DNA of 64,000 nt from a virus. The notes beneath the pieces are model-generated. The model made no database searches. It was not told the DNA's origin and worked only from the letters and a program-made list of their open reading frames with translations. How positions within the stretch are numbered: position 1 is the stretch's first letter; every line of letters starts with the position of its first letter. Location: IMG/VR virus record IMGVR_UViG_3300031857_000069, positions 1-64,000 of that record. One strand, written 5' to 3'. Position numbers and translations under genes: made by a program. Positions 56,213-63,059 of this stretch are shown here, in pieces.

Positions 56213-56401
56213 ATGCAAACTGCATCTGTTACACCAATCTCGAAGAAAGCAAAGAACAGATTCTCGAACATCATGAATCGCATCGAGATCTGCATCATTG
56301 AGCAACACAAAGGTAACAAAGTGTTTCTCACATCATTGAACGGTCGCAATCATTTCTGGGCAACACTTGACAATGACCCAGACTGGATGGTAGAATTATA
56401 A
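56213..56401 (+). CDS. Small unknown protein, paralogue of 34087 gene
   Basis: 62 aa from ATG 56213. SKKAKNRFSNIMNRIEICII and FLTSLNGRNHFWATLDND match the 34087 product. The palindrome cluster directly upstream may control it. Confidence 0.62.
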   Translation: MQTASVTPISKKAKNRFSNIMNRIEICIIEQHKGNKVFLTSLNGRNHFWATLDNDPDWMVEL

Positions 56402-56492
56402 GACAAGGAGGAAGGGGTTTGCCTCCGCTAAAAGAAAGTCACCCACGAAGCGAACAGATAATTCTAGCATGGTTAAGGTGATGTGGACGCTG

Positions 56493-56520
56493 AGGATCAG
56501 GGTGGTGCCTGATCCTTTTT
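56493..56520 (+). terminator. Rho-independent terminator
   Basis: AGGATCAGG, 6-nt loop, CCTGATCCT, then TTTT. It ends the 54.6-56.4 kb microgene unit. Confidence 0.82.
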
Positions 56521-56544
56521 ACTATTCTTCACATTCTATTATTT

Positions 56545-56700
56545 TATGGCAGGGGCGGTGGCGATGTGTTGTCGTCCACAGGGATACCCCTCCCCTCATC
56601 TGATTGTCCCCATAGGATACTGCCAGACCGCATCAAAACCCGGTGGGTTGTGCCAGTTCTAAAGGTGGCACAAACCCGCTTGTGGTGGCAGGTTCTCATC
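56545..56700 (+). repeat. Non-coding repeat module, copy A
   Basis: No convincing gene lies in 56402-56757. This part shares a run of motifs in order with 58336-58500: GGCAGG, CGGTGGCGA, TGATTGTCCCC, GCA(T)CAAAACCCG and an ACTGGCACA/GTGGCACAA box. Each copy follows a terminator. It could be a structured RNA or a long promoter region. Confidence 0.45.
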
Positions 56701-56757
56701 GTTCATCATTCCGTCAACGGCGCACCACTGACGCCGACCACACACCACCCCACCACC

Positions 56758-57180
56758 ATGAACACCCCTTTCTTTAATCCTTCCCTGGATCAGGATCTTA
56801 ACTCCAACCAGATCAAAGATTTGGATCGTATTTGTCAAGAAGTCACCTCAAAGTTTTTCAATGAGCATTACACTGAGGTGATTATGAATACTCTTAAGTA
56901 TTGTCGTGGTCGCAATCGCCACACTACAGATTTTCGGGGATTTAACTCTGTTTATCATACAATCAGAAGGTTCTCAGATTATTCGGATTATGTTGTCTTC
57001 CGTAAGTATCTGCAGACTCTGAGTGCAGTTTATCGCTGGCATTTTGCATCCTTTCAGCATTACTGCTATCGTAATTCTCTGCATGAACGTATCAACCTGG
57101 AATCGCATTGTGAGCACTGTGGTTCACTCTCTAAGGCACTGATTGATCGCCTGATTGAAGAGAAACTCTGGAAGGTGTGA
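56758..57180 (+). CDS. Unknown basic protein
   Basis: 140 aa from ATG 56758. Basic, with His/Tyr/Arg-rich helices (LKYCRGRNRHTTDFRGFNSV, YRWHFASFQHYCYRNSLH) and CEHCGS. An in-frame start at 56566 would read through the repeat module. Not recognised. Confidence 0.6.
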   Translation: MNTPFFNPSLDQDLNSNQIKDLDRICQEVTSKFFNEHYTEVIMNTLKYCRGRNRHTTDFRGFNSVYHTIRRFSDYSDYVVFRKYLQTLSAVYRWHFASFQHYCYRNSLHERINLESHCEHCGSLSKALIDRLIEEKLWKV

Positions 57181-57193
57181 CAGTTGGCAAGGT

Positions 57194-57234
57194 GGCACAG
57201 GGGGCATCGACAGGGTGCCCCCAACCCCTATACT
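57194..57234 (+). promoter_or_regulatory. Box-type promoter (GGCACA + TATACT)
   Basis: AGGTGGCACAG with GGCACA at 57194 and TATACT at 57229-57234, 35 nt apart. AGGTCAACC follows. It drives the gene at 57261. Confidence 0.68.
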
Positions 57235-57260
57235 TAAAAGGTCAACCGCACCACACCACC

Positions 57261-57938
57261 GTGCAAGTCGCCATCACCACCGCCTCAGGCAACAGCAACA
57301 CGGGACCGATCCCCACCACCGTCACAGAACGGGCATCCTGCTCAACTGCCTGCCCTTTTTATGAAACAGGGTGCTACGGTAAGTATCATCTACAGGGTGT
57401 ACATTGGCGCAAGGTTTCTAATCACGAGCGCGGCGTATCTTGGGATGAGTTTATCTCCAAGGTTCGTAAATTTGCCCCCAATTCTTTATGGCGTCATAAC
57501 GTAACTGGGGATCTCCCGCATCTCTTAGGTGACATCAATCCGCTGATGGTTGATGCACTTGTGCGGGCAAATCGTGGCAAGAAAGGTTTCACCTACACTC
57601 ACCACGTTCTGAATGATCACAACCTAAAAGTGATTCAGAACGCTAACGCTAACGGGTTCACAGTCAACGTGAGCACAGAATCCGTAGAGGTTGCTGATTC
57701 GGTTATGTCAGAGCACGGAATCCCTGCGGTTGCTGTTGTTCCTTCCACAGAATCGCGGCGGTTCTTTAACACTGAGAGCGGTCGTAAGGTTGTTGTTTGC
57801 CCTGCTAAGATTCACAAGGGTAAAGTTAACTGCAGCACCTGCGGTTTGTGTCAACAATCCGACCGTGAGTTTATTATAGCATTTCCTGCACACGGGACTG
57901 CTAAGAAGGCAGTTGACGCCATTGTGACAGATCGTTAA
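57261..57938 (+). CDS. Conserved phage protein (DUF7227-like)
   Basis: 225 aa from GTG 57261, the first in-frame start after the promoter. Motifs STACPFYETGCYGKYHLQGV, HWRKVSNHERGVSWDEF, LWRHNVTGDLPH, GFTYTHHVL and CPAKIHKGKVNCSTCGLC define a family in which Cys clusters suggest metal or iron-sulfur binding. The function is unknown. Base composition is more GC-rich than the structural genes. Confidence 0.72.
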   Translation: MQVAITTASGNSNTGPIPTTVTERASCSTACPFYETGCYGKYHLQGVHWRKVSNHERGVSWDEFISKVRKFAPNSLWRHNVTGDLPHLLGDINPLMVDALVRANRGKKGFTYTHHVLNDHNLKVIQNANANGFTVNVSTESVEVADSVMSEHGIPAVAVVPSTESRRFFNTESGRKVVVCPAKIHKGKVNCSTCGLCQQSDREFIIAFPAHGTAKKAVDAIVTDR

Positions 57939-57940
57939 GA

Positions 57941-57983
57941 TGCACACGGGGGGCGCGGATGCCCCCCACCTATCCTGTAGACT
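57941..57983 (+). promoter_or_regulatory. Box-type promoter (TGCACAC + TAGACT)
   Basis: TGCACAC at 57941 and CCTGTAGACTT with TAGACT at 57978-57983, 37 nt apart. GAGTCAACC follows. It drives the 58009 gene. Confidence 0.55.
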
Positions 57984-58008
57984 TACAGAGTCAACCGCAA
58001 ACGACACT

Positions 58009-58281
58009 ATGGCAACCGCAACCGACTTCACGATCAGCGCCAGCGTTCAATCCAGCGCCATCGCCCATCTTGCTATTGTTCGCGCCGATGGGGATTGTTA
58101 CGATCTGCTGGTGACATTTAACAGCAGCGATAAAGTTTATCGCTACGCTTGGGAAGATGAAGGTGAGTGTGAGCGTTGGTTTGCACTTCTCTCCAATGAT
58201 GAAGACAAAGCGGCAACATCTTGGGGTCAGTTGTTTAACCGTGCTCTGAAGCATGGTGACATTGAACAGATCGAAGTCTGA
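58009..58281 (+). CDS. KTSC-like small protein
   Basis: 90 aa from ATG 58009. SSAIAHLAIVRADGDCYDLL and TFNSSDKVYRYAWED resemble the KTSC domain (a small domain found near lysyl-tRNA synthetase and in phages). Function unknown. Confidence 0.58.
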   Translation: MATATDFTISASVQSSAIAHLAIVRADGDCYDLLVTFNSSDKVYRYAWEDEGECERWFALLSNDEDKAATSWGQLFNRALKHGDIEQIEV

Positions 58282-58288
58282 TCCTAAA

Positions 58289-58330
58289 GTATAAAAGAGG
58301 GGGCACAATCCGCCCCCTTTCTTTATACTT
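58289..58330 (+). terminator. Long terminator hairpin
   Basis: AGTATAAAAGAGGGGGC faces GCCCCCTTTCTTTATACT around a 7-nt loop, followed by a run of T. Stems GGGGGC/GCCCCC are perfect. Confidence 0.78.
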
Positions 58331-58335
58331 TTTTT

Positions 58336-58500
58336 TATAATACCGGCAGGCAGGTTCGGTGGCGACCGTTTGCGTCAACGGGGCGACCCTGCCCCTCTCT
58401 TGATTGTCCCCGTATTATAAGCATCCGATCCCCCGCAAAACCCGCATCGGTGGACAGTCTGACCACTGGCACAACCTGGATGGATCTGCCCCCCATCTGC
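58336..58500 (+). repeat. Non-coding repeat module, copy B
   Basis: See copy A at 56545. It starts with TATAAT (58336-58341), then GGCAGG, CGGTGGCGA, CCTGCC (pairs with GGCAGG), TTGATTGTCCCC, CGCAAAACCCGCA and ACTGGCACAAC. A small structured RNA starting near 58348 is possible. No gene is seen from 58331 to 58534. Confidence 0.45.
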
Positions 58501-58509
58501 CCCCATACT
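58468..58509 (+). promoter_or_regulatory. Box-type promoter (GGCACA + CATACT)
   Basis: CACTGGCACAA with GGCACA at 58468 and CATACT at 58504-58509, 36 nt apart. It drives the 58535 gene. Confidence 0.55.
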
Positions 58510-58534
58510 GGTATCAGTTCACCACACCACTCCG

Positions 58535-58795
58535 ATGAACCTCCGAACCGCCATCCGCACCGCCGTCCGCGCCACACTGATTCAGAACGGCGAGCAAACA
58601 TGCAGCGACATTGTGCGCGGCATGGGAATGGACCCCCGTAAGCATAAGGGCACTGTTCACGCCATTATGGTGGAGATGGAGCGGGAGGGCATTCTCACCG
58701 CCACACTGCGCCCTGATGGCAAGCGTGATCAGTGGAGCATTTTTCCCGATAAGATCCGCAAGCGTGATCGTCTTGCCGCTGCCCTGTTCGGGTGA
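58535..58795 (+). CDS. Winged-helix-like DNA-binding protein
   Basis: 86 aa. NGEQTCSDIVRGMGMDPRKH then GTVHAIMVEMEREGILTATL reads as two helices, a recognition helix and a wing, like small phage winged-helix regulators. Basic. GC-rich coding. Target unknown. Confidence 0.58.
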   Translation: MNLRTAIRTAVRATLIQNGEQTCSDIVRGMGMDPRKHKGTVHAIMVEMEREGILTATLRPDGKRDQWSIFPDKIRKRDRLAAALFG

Positions 58796-58828
58796 TACAA
58801 TACGGGGGCACCAACCCCCCATCCTACC

Positions 58829-58966
58829 ATGAAAGCATTCCCTCTCCTGTTCTGCCTGTTCGCGTGTGGCGTTGCTCAAATGGCATTGGCAACCGTCAAT
58901 ACTAGCACAGAATCCGCCGCCGATCGCATCTGCATCACCCGTCCATCTGCCTGTGGTCTCAAGTGA
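58829..58966 (+). CDS. Small exported protein
   Basis: 45 aa. Signal peptide FPLLFCLFACGVAQMALA, then a short Cys-bearing tail (ICITRPSACG). A TACAAT box lies 27 nt upstream. Not recognised. Confidence 0.55.
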   Translation: MKAFPLLFCLFACGVAQMALATVNTSTESAADRICITRPSACGLK

Positions 58967-59115
58967 AAGCACTCAGCAAAGCAACTGCCAATCCTACCAT
59001 GCTCCGCCTGATGATCGCAACCCTACTGCTCTGGATTCTCTGGGAACCGATTCGCCCGATCCGCACTGTGACAGCGGATGCACTGTCCACCGCTGCTGAG
59101 ATGGTGCGCCACTGA
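58963..59115 (+). CDS. Small membrane protein
   Basis: 50 aa from GTG 58963 (GTGA overlap). Membrane segment MLRLMIATLLLWILW, then RPIRTVTADALSTAAEM. I recall similar short cyanophage proteins. The next promoter box lies in its 3' end. Confidence 0.6.
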   Translation: MKALSKATANPTMLRLMIATLLLWILWEPIRPIRTVTADALSTAAEMVRH

Positions 59116-59126
59116 CCCTGTAGACT
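59085..59126 (+). promoter_or_regulatory. Box-type promoter (GTCCAC + TAGACT)
   Basis: CACTGTCCAC with GTCCAC at 59085 and TAGACT at 59121-59126, 36 nt apart. The CCTGTAGACTTC string also occurs at 57974. It drives the 59153 gene. Confidence 0.58.
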
Positions 59127-59152
59127 TCTCTCAGTTCACACCACACCACTGA

Positions 59153-59305
59153 ATGAACTACCCCATCACCAACTGCCGCCAACTGGAAGAAGATCGGGCA
59201 CTTGATCTTCATGAATACATTCAAGAGAATTGGGAGGATCTTCAGGAACACTGGAATCATGAAGATTTCCCGATTGATGAGTACGGATACTGCATTCAAA
59301 AGTAA
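59153..59305 (+). CDS. Small acidic unknown protein
   Basis: 50 aa. CRQLEEDRALDLHEYIQENW, acidic helical. Not recognised. Confidence 0.58.
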   Translation: MNYPITNCRQLEEDRALDLHEYIQENWEDLQEHWNHEDFPIDEYGYCIQK

Positions 59306-59352
59306 CATTCACGGGGGGTAACATTCCCCCCTCTTAACCACACTACAGAACC

Positions 59353-59508
59353 ATGCAAACATTCCTCACCGCTGAAGAAATCCTACAGTTAGTTACAACC
59401 GGAGTCGTTGAACTTACTGATGAGTTGATGATTCGAATGACTGAATCTTATGAGGATTCTGATTGGTACAATGACCCCAACAATGTTATGTCACACCACC
59501 ACTACTGA
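59353..59508 (+). CDS. Small acidic unknown protein
   Basis: 51 aa. FLTAEEILQLVTTGVVELTD, then acidic end with HHH. Not recognised. Confidence 0.55.
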   Translation: MQTFLTAEEILQLVTTGVVELTDELMIRMTESYEDSDWYNDPNNVMSHHHY

Positions 59509-59666
59509 TGATTAAATCTTTACATTCTGAGTGGCAAACTGCTTTTGCTGAGTGGCATCTTCATCGTACTGATGAATGTGCAGAATTAGAAAAAACTGCA
59601 CGACAAAATTATCTTTCACTCATTCGTGAAATGAGAAAAGCAAAGATTAGATCTCGAAAAGAATAA
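59508..59666 (+). CDS. Small basic helical protein
   Basis: 52 aa. Start shares a base with the previous stop. RQNYLSLIREMRKAKIRSRK, basic. Not recognised. Confidence 0.52.
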   Translation: MIKSLHSEWQTAFAEWHLHRTDECAELEKTARQNYLSLIREMRKAKIRSRKE

Positions 59667-59690
59667 TCTAGTCGAGAGCGCACACATTAT

Positions 59691-59724
59691 CTCGTCGAGA
59701 CACACATACATACATCTCGACGAG
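59691..59724. promoter_or_regulatory. Pair of CTCG(A/T)CGAG palindromes
   Basis: CTCGTCGAG at 59691-59699 and CTCGACGAG at 59716-59724, with a broken copy (CTAGTCGAG) at 59668. They lie upstream of the 59752 gene, the same placement as at 53.4 and 56.2 kb. Confidence 0.55.
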
Positions 59725-59751
59725 ATACACACACCTAACACATCTAGATTC

Positions 59752-59916
59752 ATGTACAACAATCAACAACAAATCAATTCAATCGGGTTCACAATTACTT
59801 ATCAATCACCATACAATGATTGTGAATGGAGAACACAATCTTTCACCACTAAAGAAGAGGCAGAAAGAATGATTGCATTCTATAAGTCTTGTGGTTCACC
59901 TGCTAAGTTTATCTGA
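59752..59916 (+). CDS. Small unknown protein
   Basis: 54 aa. IGFTITYQSPYNDCEWRTQS then a helix (TTKEEAERMIAFYKSCG), a common phage strand-helix layout. Confidence 0.58.
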   Translation: MYNNQQQINSIGFTITYQSPYNDCEWRTQSFTTKEEAERMIAFYKSCGSPAKFI

Positions 59917-59925
59917 GGAAGAACA

Positions 59926-60051
59926 ATGTTTGGTAGATGGATTCACAAGGATGGCAAATCCCGTCCTGATAAAAGATTCAAGAATGTAAAGTCTCAAGCA
60001 AAAACTAATGGGGCAAAGAAGGCAGCGAATACTAGAAAGAAGAAAAAGTAG
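59926..60051 (+). CDS. Small highly basic protein
   Basis: 41 aa, GAGGAAGA ribosome-binding site. More than a third Lys/Arg with a KKKK end. Probably binds nucleic acid. Confidence 0.55.
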   Translation: MFGRWIHKDGKSRPDKRFKNVKSQAKTNGAKKAANTRKKKK

Positions 60052-60058
60052 TTTTTAA

Positions 60059-60088
60059 TTCTTTATACTTACCACTGAGTATAAAGAA
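60059..60088. terminator. AT-rich terminator-like hairpin
   Basis: TTCTTTATACT and AGTATAAAGAA, perfect 11-nt arms with an 8-nt loop. The same TTCTTTATACT word recurs in hairpins at 58.3 and 60.9 kb. The stretch to 60261 holds no clear gene. Confidence 0.5.
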
Positions 60089-60194
60089 TAACTCAGGGTT
60101 GAATGTAATTTATTGTCAGTGGTGTGGTTTATTCTTTACATTCATCCCTGTCTTATTCTTTATACAAACTGGGGTCTTGTGCCAATCGGCAGAC

Positions 60195-60237
60195 TGTCCT
60201 GATCCCCCTAGGCAGGGTCAGTGCTGGGGGTTAATCT
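60195..60237 (+). promoter_or_regulatory. Box-type promoter (GTCCTG + TAATCT)
   Basis: GACTGTCCTG with GTCCTG at 60195 and TAATCT at 60232-60237, 37 nt apart. GGAGTCAAAC follows. Weaker match than the others. It would drive the 60262 gene. Confidence 0.42.
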
Positions 60238-60261
60238 ATGGGAGTCAAACGCCACTGACTC

Positions 60262-60486
60262 ATGACCGCCACCACCACCGCTGAGGTTTGCATTTCCTAC
60301 TTCCTACCTACCGATGCTCGGCACTGGATTCCTAACGGTGTCGCCACTGTAGAATTGACCGTGCCTGCAGAATGGATGGATTGTGATCAGTCAGAATGGG
60401 AGGATCTGCTCACTGAAAGTGCAGAAGCATGGTGCGAATCGACCTACGGTAAGGGTTCCTTCTGGGGTATGATCTGGGAGGATTGA
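60262..60486 (+). CDS. Small acidic unknown protein
   Basis: 74 aa. ATVELTVPAEWMDCDQSEWE and WCESTYGKGSFWGMIWED. Acidic, Trp-rich. Not recognised. Confidence 0.6.
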   Translation: MTATTTAEVCISYFLPTDARHWIPNGVATVELTVPAEWMDCDQSEWEDLLTESAEAWCESTYGKGSFWGMIWED

Positions 60487-60496
60487 ACTATAATTA

Positions 60497-60516
60497 GGGG
60501 CGGCAAGATCCGCCCC
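60497..60516 (+). terminator. Terminator-like hairpin
   Basis: GGGGCGG, 6-nt loop, CCGCCCC, then CATTCTTT. Strong stem, poor T-run. Confidence 0.55.
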
Positions 60517-60550
60517 CATTCTTTACACTTTCACCACTGCACTTTTGATC

Positions 60551-60859
60551 ATGACTGCTACTCTCACCAACCAAATTCGCATCAATTGGGAATACTCTGG
60601 TTTGGAGGATACTGTTAAAGTTCTGATGCAAATCAACCGCAACGGTCACACTAACGCCGAAAGTATGGCGTCTTACATTAGAACGATCGCCTACAATTAT
60701 GCGGTTAAGTGTCAATTAGAGGGTACAGTTCCAACTATAACAGGAACCGGCGGATGGTATGTAACATTTTTCCCGTCAGAATCTGAGGAGTTCGATTATG
60801 GCGTGGATGTCACACTTATGGCGTACACTGTAGCGAAGCACTTAGGATTGCGCGACTAA
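60551..60859 (+). CDS. Unknown protein
   Basis: 102 aa from ATG 60551. ATLTNQIRINWEYSGLEDTV, then alternating helices and strands (GGWYVTFFPSESEEFDYGVD). Not recognised. Confidence 0.62.
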   Translation: MTATLTNQIRINWEYSGLEDTVKVLMQINRNGHTNAESMASYIRTIAYNYAVKCQLEGTVPTITGTGGWYVTFFPSESEEFDYGVDVTLMAYTVAKHLGLRD

Positions 60860-60872
60860 GTTAGTCTTTCGT

Positions 60873-60901
60873 GGGCGGCAGTTCTTTATACTCTGCCGCC
60901 C
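60873..60901. terminator. Strong hairpin with TTCTTTATACT loop
   Basis: GGGCGGCAG and CTGCCGCCC, perfect 9-bp arms. The loop is TTCTTTATACT. No T-run follows, so it may be an RNA-processing or regulatory element. From here to 61127 no gene is seen. The gap has the near-repeat ATATAAGACTCAAA/ATATAAGACCCAAA. Confidence 0.55.
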
Positions 60902-61127
60902 TAATCGTGACTGATGAGAATACCTTATGCGTTCGTGTTTGACAGTTAAGCGATCCTGATGGGCGGGTCGGGGGTATGCGATATAAAATCAATGGGTCCC
61001 CATAAGCTATAAAGTCTTGCTTTCGCTAGTTAAATATAAGACTCAAAGGAAATCGAATATAAGACCCAAACAAAATAAAAAAATTCCCCGCTATATAAAA
61101 ACAAAATAAACCTTTATATTCACAATA

Positions 61128-61298
61128 ATGAGAAAAAATTCCGGAGATATTTTTGAGTCCGTACAAGTCGATCCAATTAGCGGGCAGTATTTCATTCAGA
61201 TTCCTGAGCAGATTATGAATGAATTAGAATGGTATGAGGACACAAAGATTAAATTTTCCATCGAAGGCGGTGAAGTTATTCTGACAGAGGCAGATTGA
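61128..61298 (+). CDS. AbrB/MazE-like small DNA-binding protein
   Basis: 56 aa. VQVDPISGQYFIQIPEQIMN, then an acidic strand (IKFSIEGGEVILTE) is the SpoVT-AbrB swapped hairpin. Probably a dimeric transcription regulator. No toxin is adjacent. Its stop overlaps the next promoter. Confidence 0.65.
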   Translation: MRKNSGDIFESVQVDPISGQYFIQIPEQIMNELEWYEDTKIKFSIEGGEVILTEAD

Positions 61299-61323
61299 CA
61301 AAGCATAGATAATATTGTATGAT
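61295..61323 (+). promoter_or_regulatory. Sigma70-type promoter
   Basis: TTGACA at 61295-61300 and TATGAT at 61318-61323, spacer 17 nt. It drives the glycosyltransferase gene at 61346. Confidence 0.82.
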
Positions 61324-61345
61324 ACTGAAGTAACTACTTTCTATT

Positions 61346-62101
61346 ATGGCTAAAGGATTTACCGTAAAAGCAAAAGCACCAACTGTTTCGCAGCAACAAG
61401 AATGGGATTATAACCTAGCAAGAGAGATGGTAAAAGGCAAGTCTATTGTCTTTTGTCTTCCTGGCAGAGGAGTTTCTTACACATATCTAAAGAACTTTGT
61501 ACAACTCTGTTTTGATCTTGTACAATCAGGAGCAAGTATCCAGATCTCGCAGGACTATTCCTCAATGGTAAACTTTGCTCGTTGCAAATGTTTAGGAGCG
61601 AATGTACTGCGTGGACCTGATCAGATTCCTTGGGACGGCAAACTGAATTATGATTGGCAACTTTGGATTGATTCTGATATTGTATTCAATTCAAACAATT
61701 TCTGGCAATTAGTTTTGATGGATAAAGACATCGCTGCTGGTTGGTATGCAACTGAAGACGGGCACACGACCTCTGTTGCTCACTGGTTAGAAGAAGATGA
61801 TTTCCGCAATAATGGCGGTGTCATGAATCATGAAACCGTTGAGAGTATCTCAAAGCGTCGTAAACCATTTACTGTTGACTACACTGGATTTGGATGGTTG
61901 TTGATTAAAAATGGAGTCTTCGAGCATTCTGAGATGAAGTATCCATGGTTTGCACCAAAGATGCAAGTCTTTGAGTCTGGTGATGTACAAGATATGTGTG
62001 GAGAAGACGTATCATTCTGTTTGGATGCAAAGGAAGCAGGATTTGAGATTTGGTGTGATCCTCGCATTCGCGTAGGGCACGAAAAAACAAGGATTATTTG
62101 A
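61346..62101 (+). CDS. GT-A type glycosyltransferase
   Basis: 251 aa. SIVFCLPGRGVSYTYLKNFV opens the nucleotide-sugar fold. WIDSDI (about 107) supplies the DxD-like metal site. GEDVSFCLDAKEAGFEIWCD ends with the acceptor/base region, then VGHEKT. Such enzymes are common in cyanophages, where they may glycosylate DNA, virion proteins or host lipids. Confidence 0.8.
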   Translation: MAKGFTVKAKAPTVSQQQEWDYNLAREMVKGKSIVFCLPGRGVSYTYLKNFVQLCFDLVQSGASIQISQDYSSMVNFARCKCLGANVLRGPDQIPWDGKLNYDWQLWIDSDIVFNSNNFWQLVLMDKDIAAGWYATEDGHTTSVAHWLEEDDFRNNGGVMNHETVESISKRRKPFTVDYTGFGWLLIKNGVFEHSEMKYPWFAPKMQVFESGDVQDMCGEDVSFCLDAKEAGFEIWCDPRIRVGHEKTRII

Positions 62102-62295
62102 TGTCTAACGAACGCTATAATATTCTTTGTAAGGGACGTAGAATTTACACAAGTCTTACAGAAGAAGAATATTTCAATGCAATGGAGGATCTGTCAATTG
62201 AGTATTATCAGACAGGTTCTCCAAAACCTGAAGATCTTGAAACTGAAATTTTAGTGGAGAATAATGTATGGCTACAAAAGCAAAAGGTGGATTGA
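62101..62295 (+). CDS. Small acidic unknown protein
   Basis: 64 aa from ATG 62101, which shares a base with the previous stop. YNILCKGRRIYTSLTEEEYF and acidic tail, a conserved cyanophage strand-helix layout. Confidence 0.62.
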   Translation: MSNERYNILCKGRRIYTSLTEEEYFNAMEDLSIEYYQTGSPKPEDLETEILVENNVWLQKQKVD

Positions 62296-62423
62296 GTAAG
62301 AATAGTTCTTATATTGCGGGTCCTCCGAAAAAGTCTCGTCAAGGACAAGGTGGTGGAACTAAATATGCTGCGTCTTCTCGCAATGGAGCACGTAAAAAGT
62401 ATAGGGGTCAAGGTAAAGGATAA
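62268..62423 (+). CDS. Small basic conserved cyanophage protein
   Basis: 51 aa. Gly/Lys/Arg-rich with TKYAASSRNGARKKYRGQGK, which I recall as conserved in cyanophages. Probably binds nucleic acid or is packaged. Overlaps the previous gene by 28 nt. Confidence 0.65.
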   Translation: MATKAKGGLSKNSSYIAGPPKKSRQGQGGGTKYAASSRNGARKKYRGQGKG

Positions 62424-63022
62424 TGTATTACCTAGAGTGTGATGATGAATGGAATCAAATACATCCATCAGACCTCTGGATTTACAATAAACTCTTTTTA
62501 AGTCGGGTTTTAGGTTATACTTGTGGTCCAGCGGGAACCACAGTTCCAAAACCCGACTTTTATATTGTTCGACCATCGTTTAATTTATTTGGAATGAGCC
62601 TTTTTGCTCGTAAAGAATGGATAGAAAAAGAAACAGATAACATACACCCATCAGAGTTTTGGTGTGAAATCTTTGAAGGAGAACATTTAAGTGTTGATTA
62701 TCACAACCAACAACAAGATTTAGTGATTTTGGGCACAAAAACAGAAATTGACTCTATTCATCAGTGGTCTAAATGGGAAAAAGTAGATAGAAAAGTCGAT
62801 TTCCCTAATATTTTGAAGAATTTGAACAAAAATTATGAATGGATAAATTGTGAATTCATTGATGGACACCTGATAGAGGTACAATTTCGTAGAAATCCAA
62901 ATTTTAGATATGGAAACACTGTTGCAATACCAGTCTGGGAGGGTAGAAATGACGAAAATCGTGAAGGATATCGATTTATTGAAGACTCCAGTTACGAACG
63001 TAAGGGTTTTTGGGTCAAATAA
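62423..63022 (+). CDS. Conserved phage protein, unknown
   Basis: 199 aa. HPSDLWIYNKLFLSRVLGYT, CGPAGTTVPKPDFYIVRPSF and NLFGMSLFARKEW are hallmarks of a conserved marine-phage family with ATP-grasp-like wording, but no function is established. It lies next to speD and gp25. Confidence 0.7.
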   Translation: MYYLECDDEWNQIHPSDLWIYNKLFLSRVLGYTCGPAGTTVPKPDFYIVRPSFNLFGMSLFARKEWIEKETDNIHPSEFWCEIFEGEHLSVDYHNQQQDLVILGTKTEIDSIHQWSKWEKVDRKVDFPNILKNLNKNYEWINCEFIDGHLIEVQFRRNPNFRYGNTVAIPVWEGRNDENREGYRFIEDSSYERKGFWVK

Positions 63023-63059
63023 ATAAATTTTTACAATAATTGAATTGAAACAGTACTCA

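Noticed and set aside
57155-57364. 69-aa frame crossing the 57.2 kb promoter
   Set aside because: It spans the -10 box and start region of the DUF7227-like gene and has Pro/His/Arg shadow composition.
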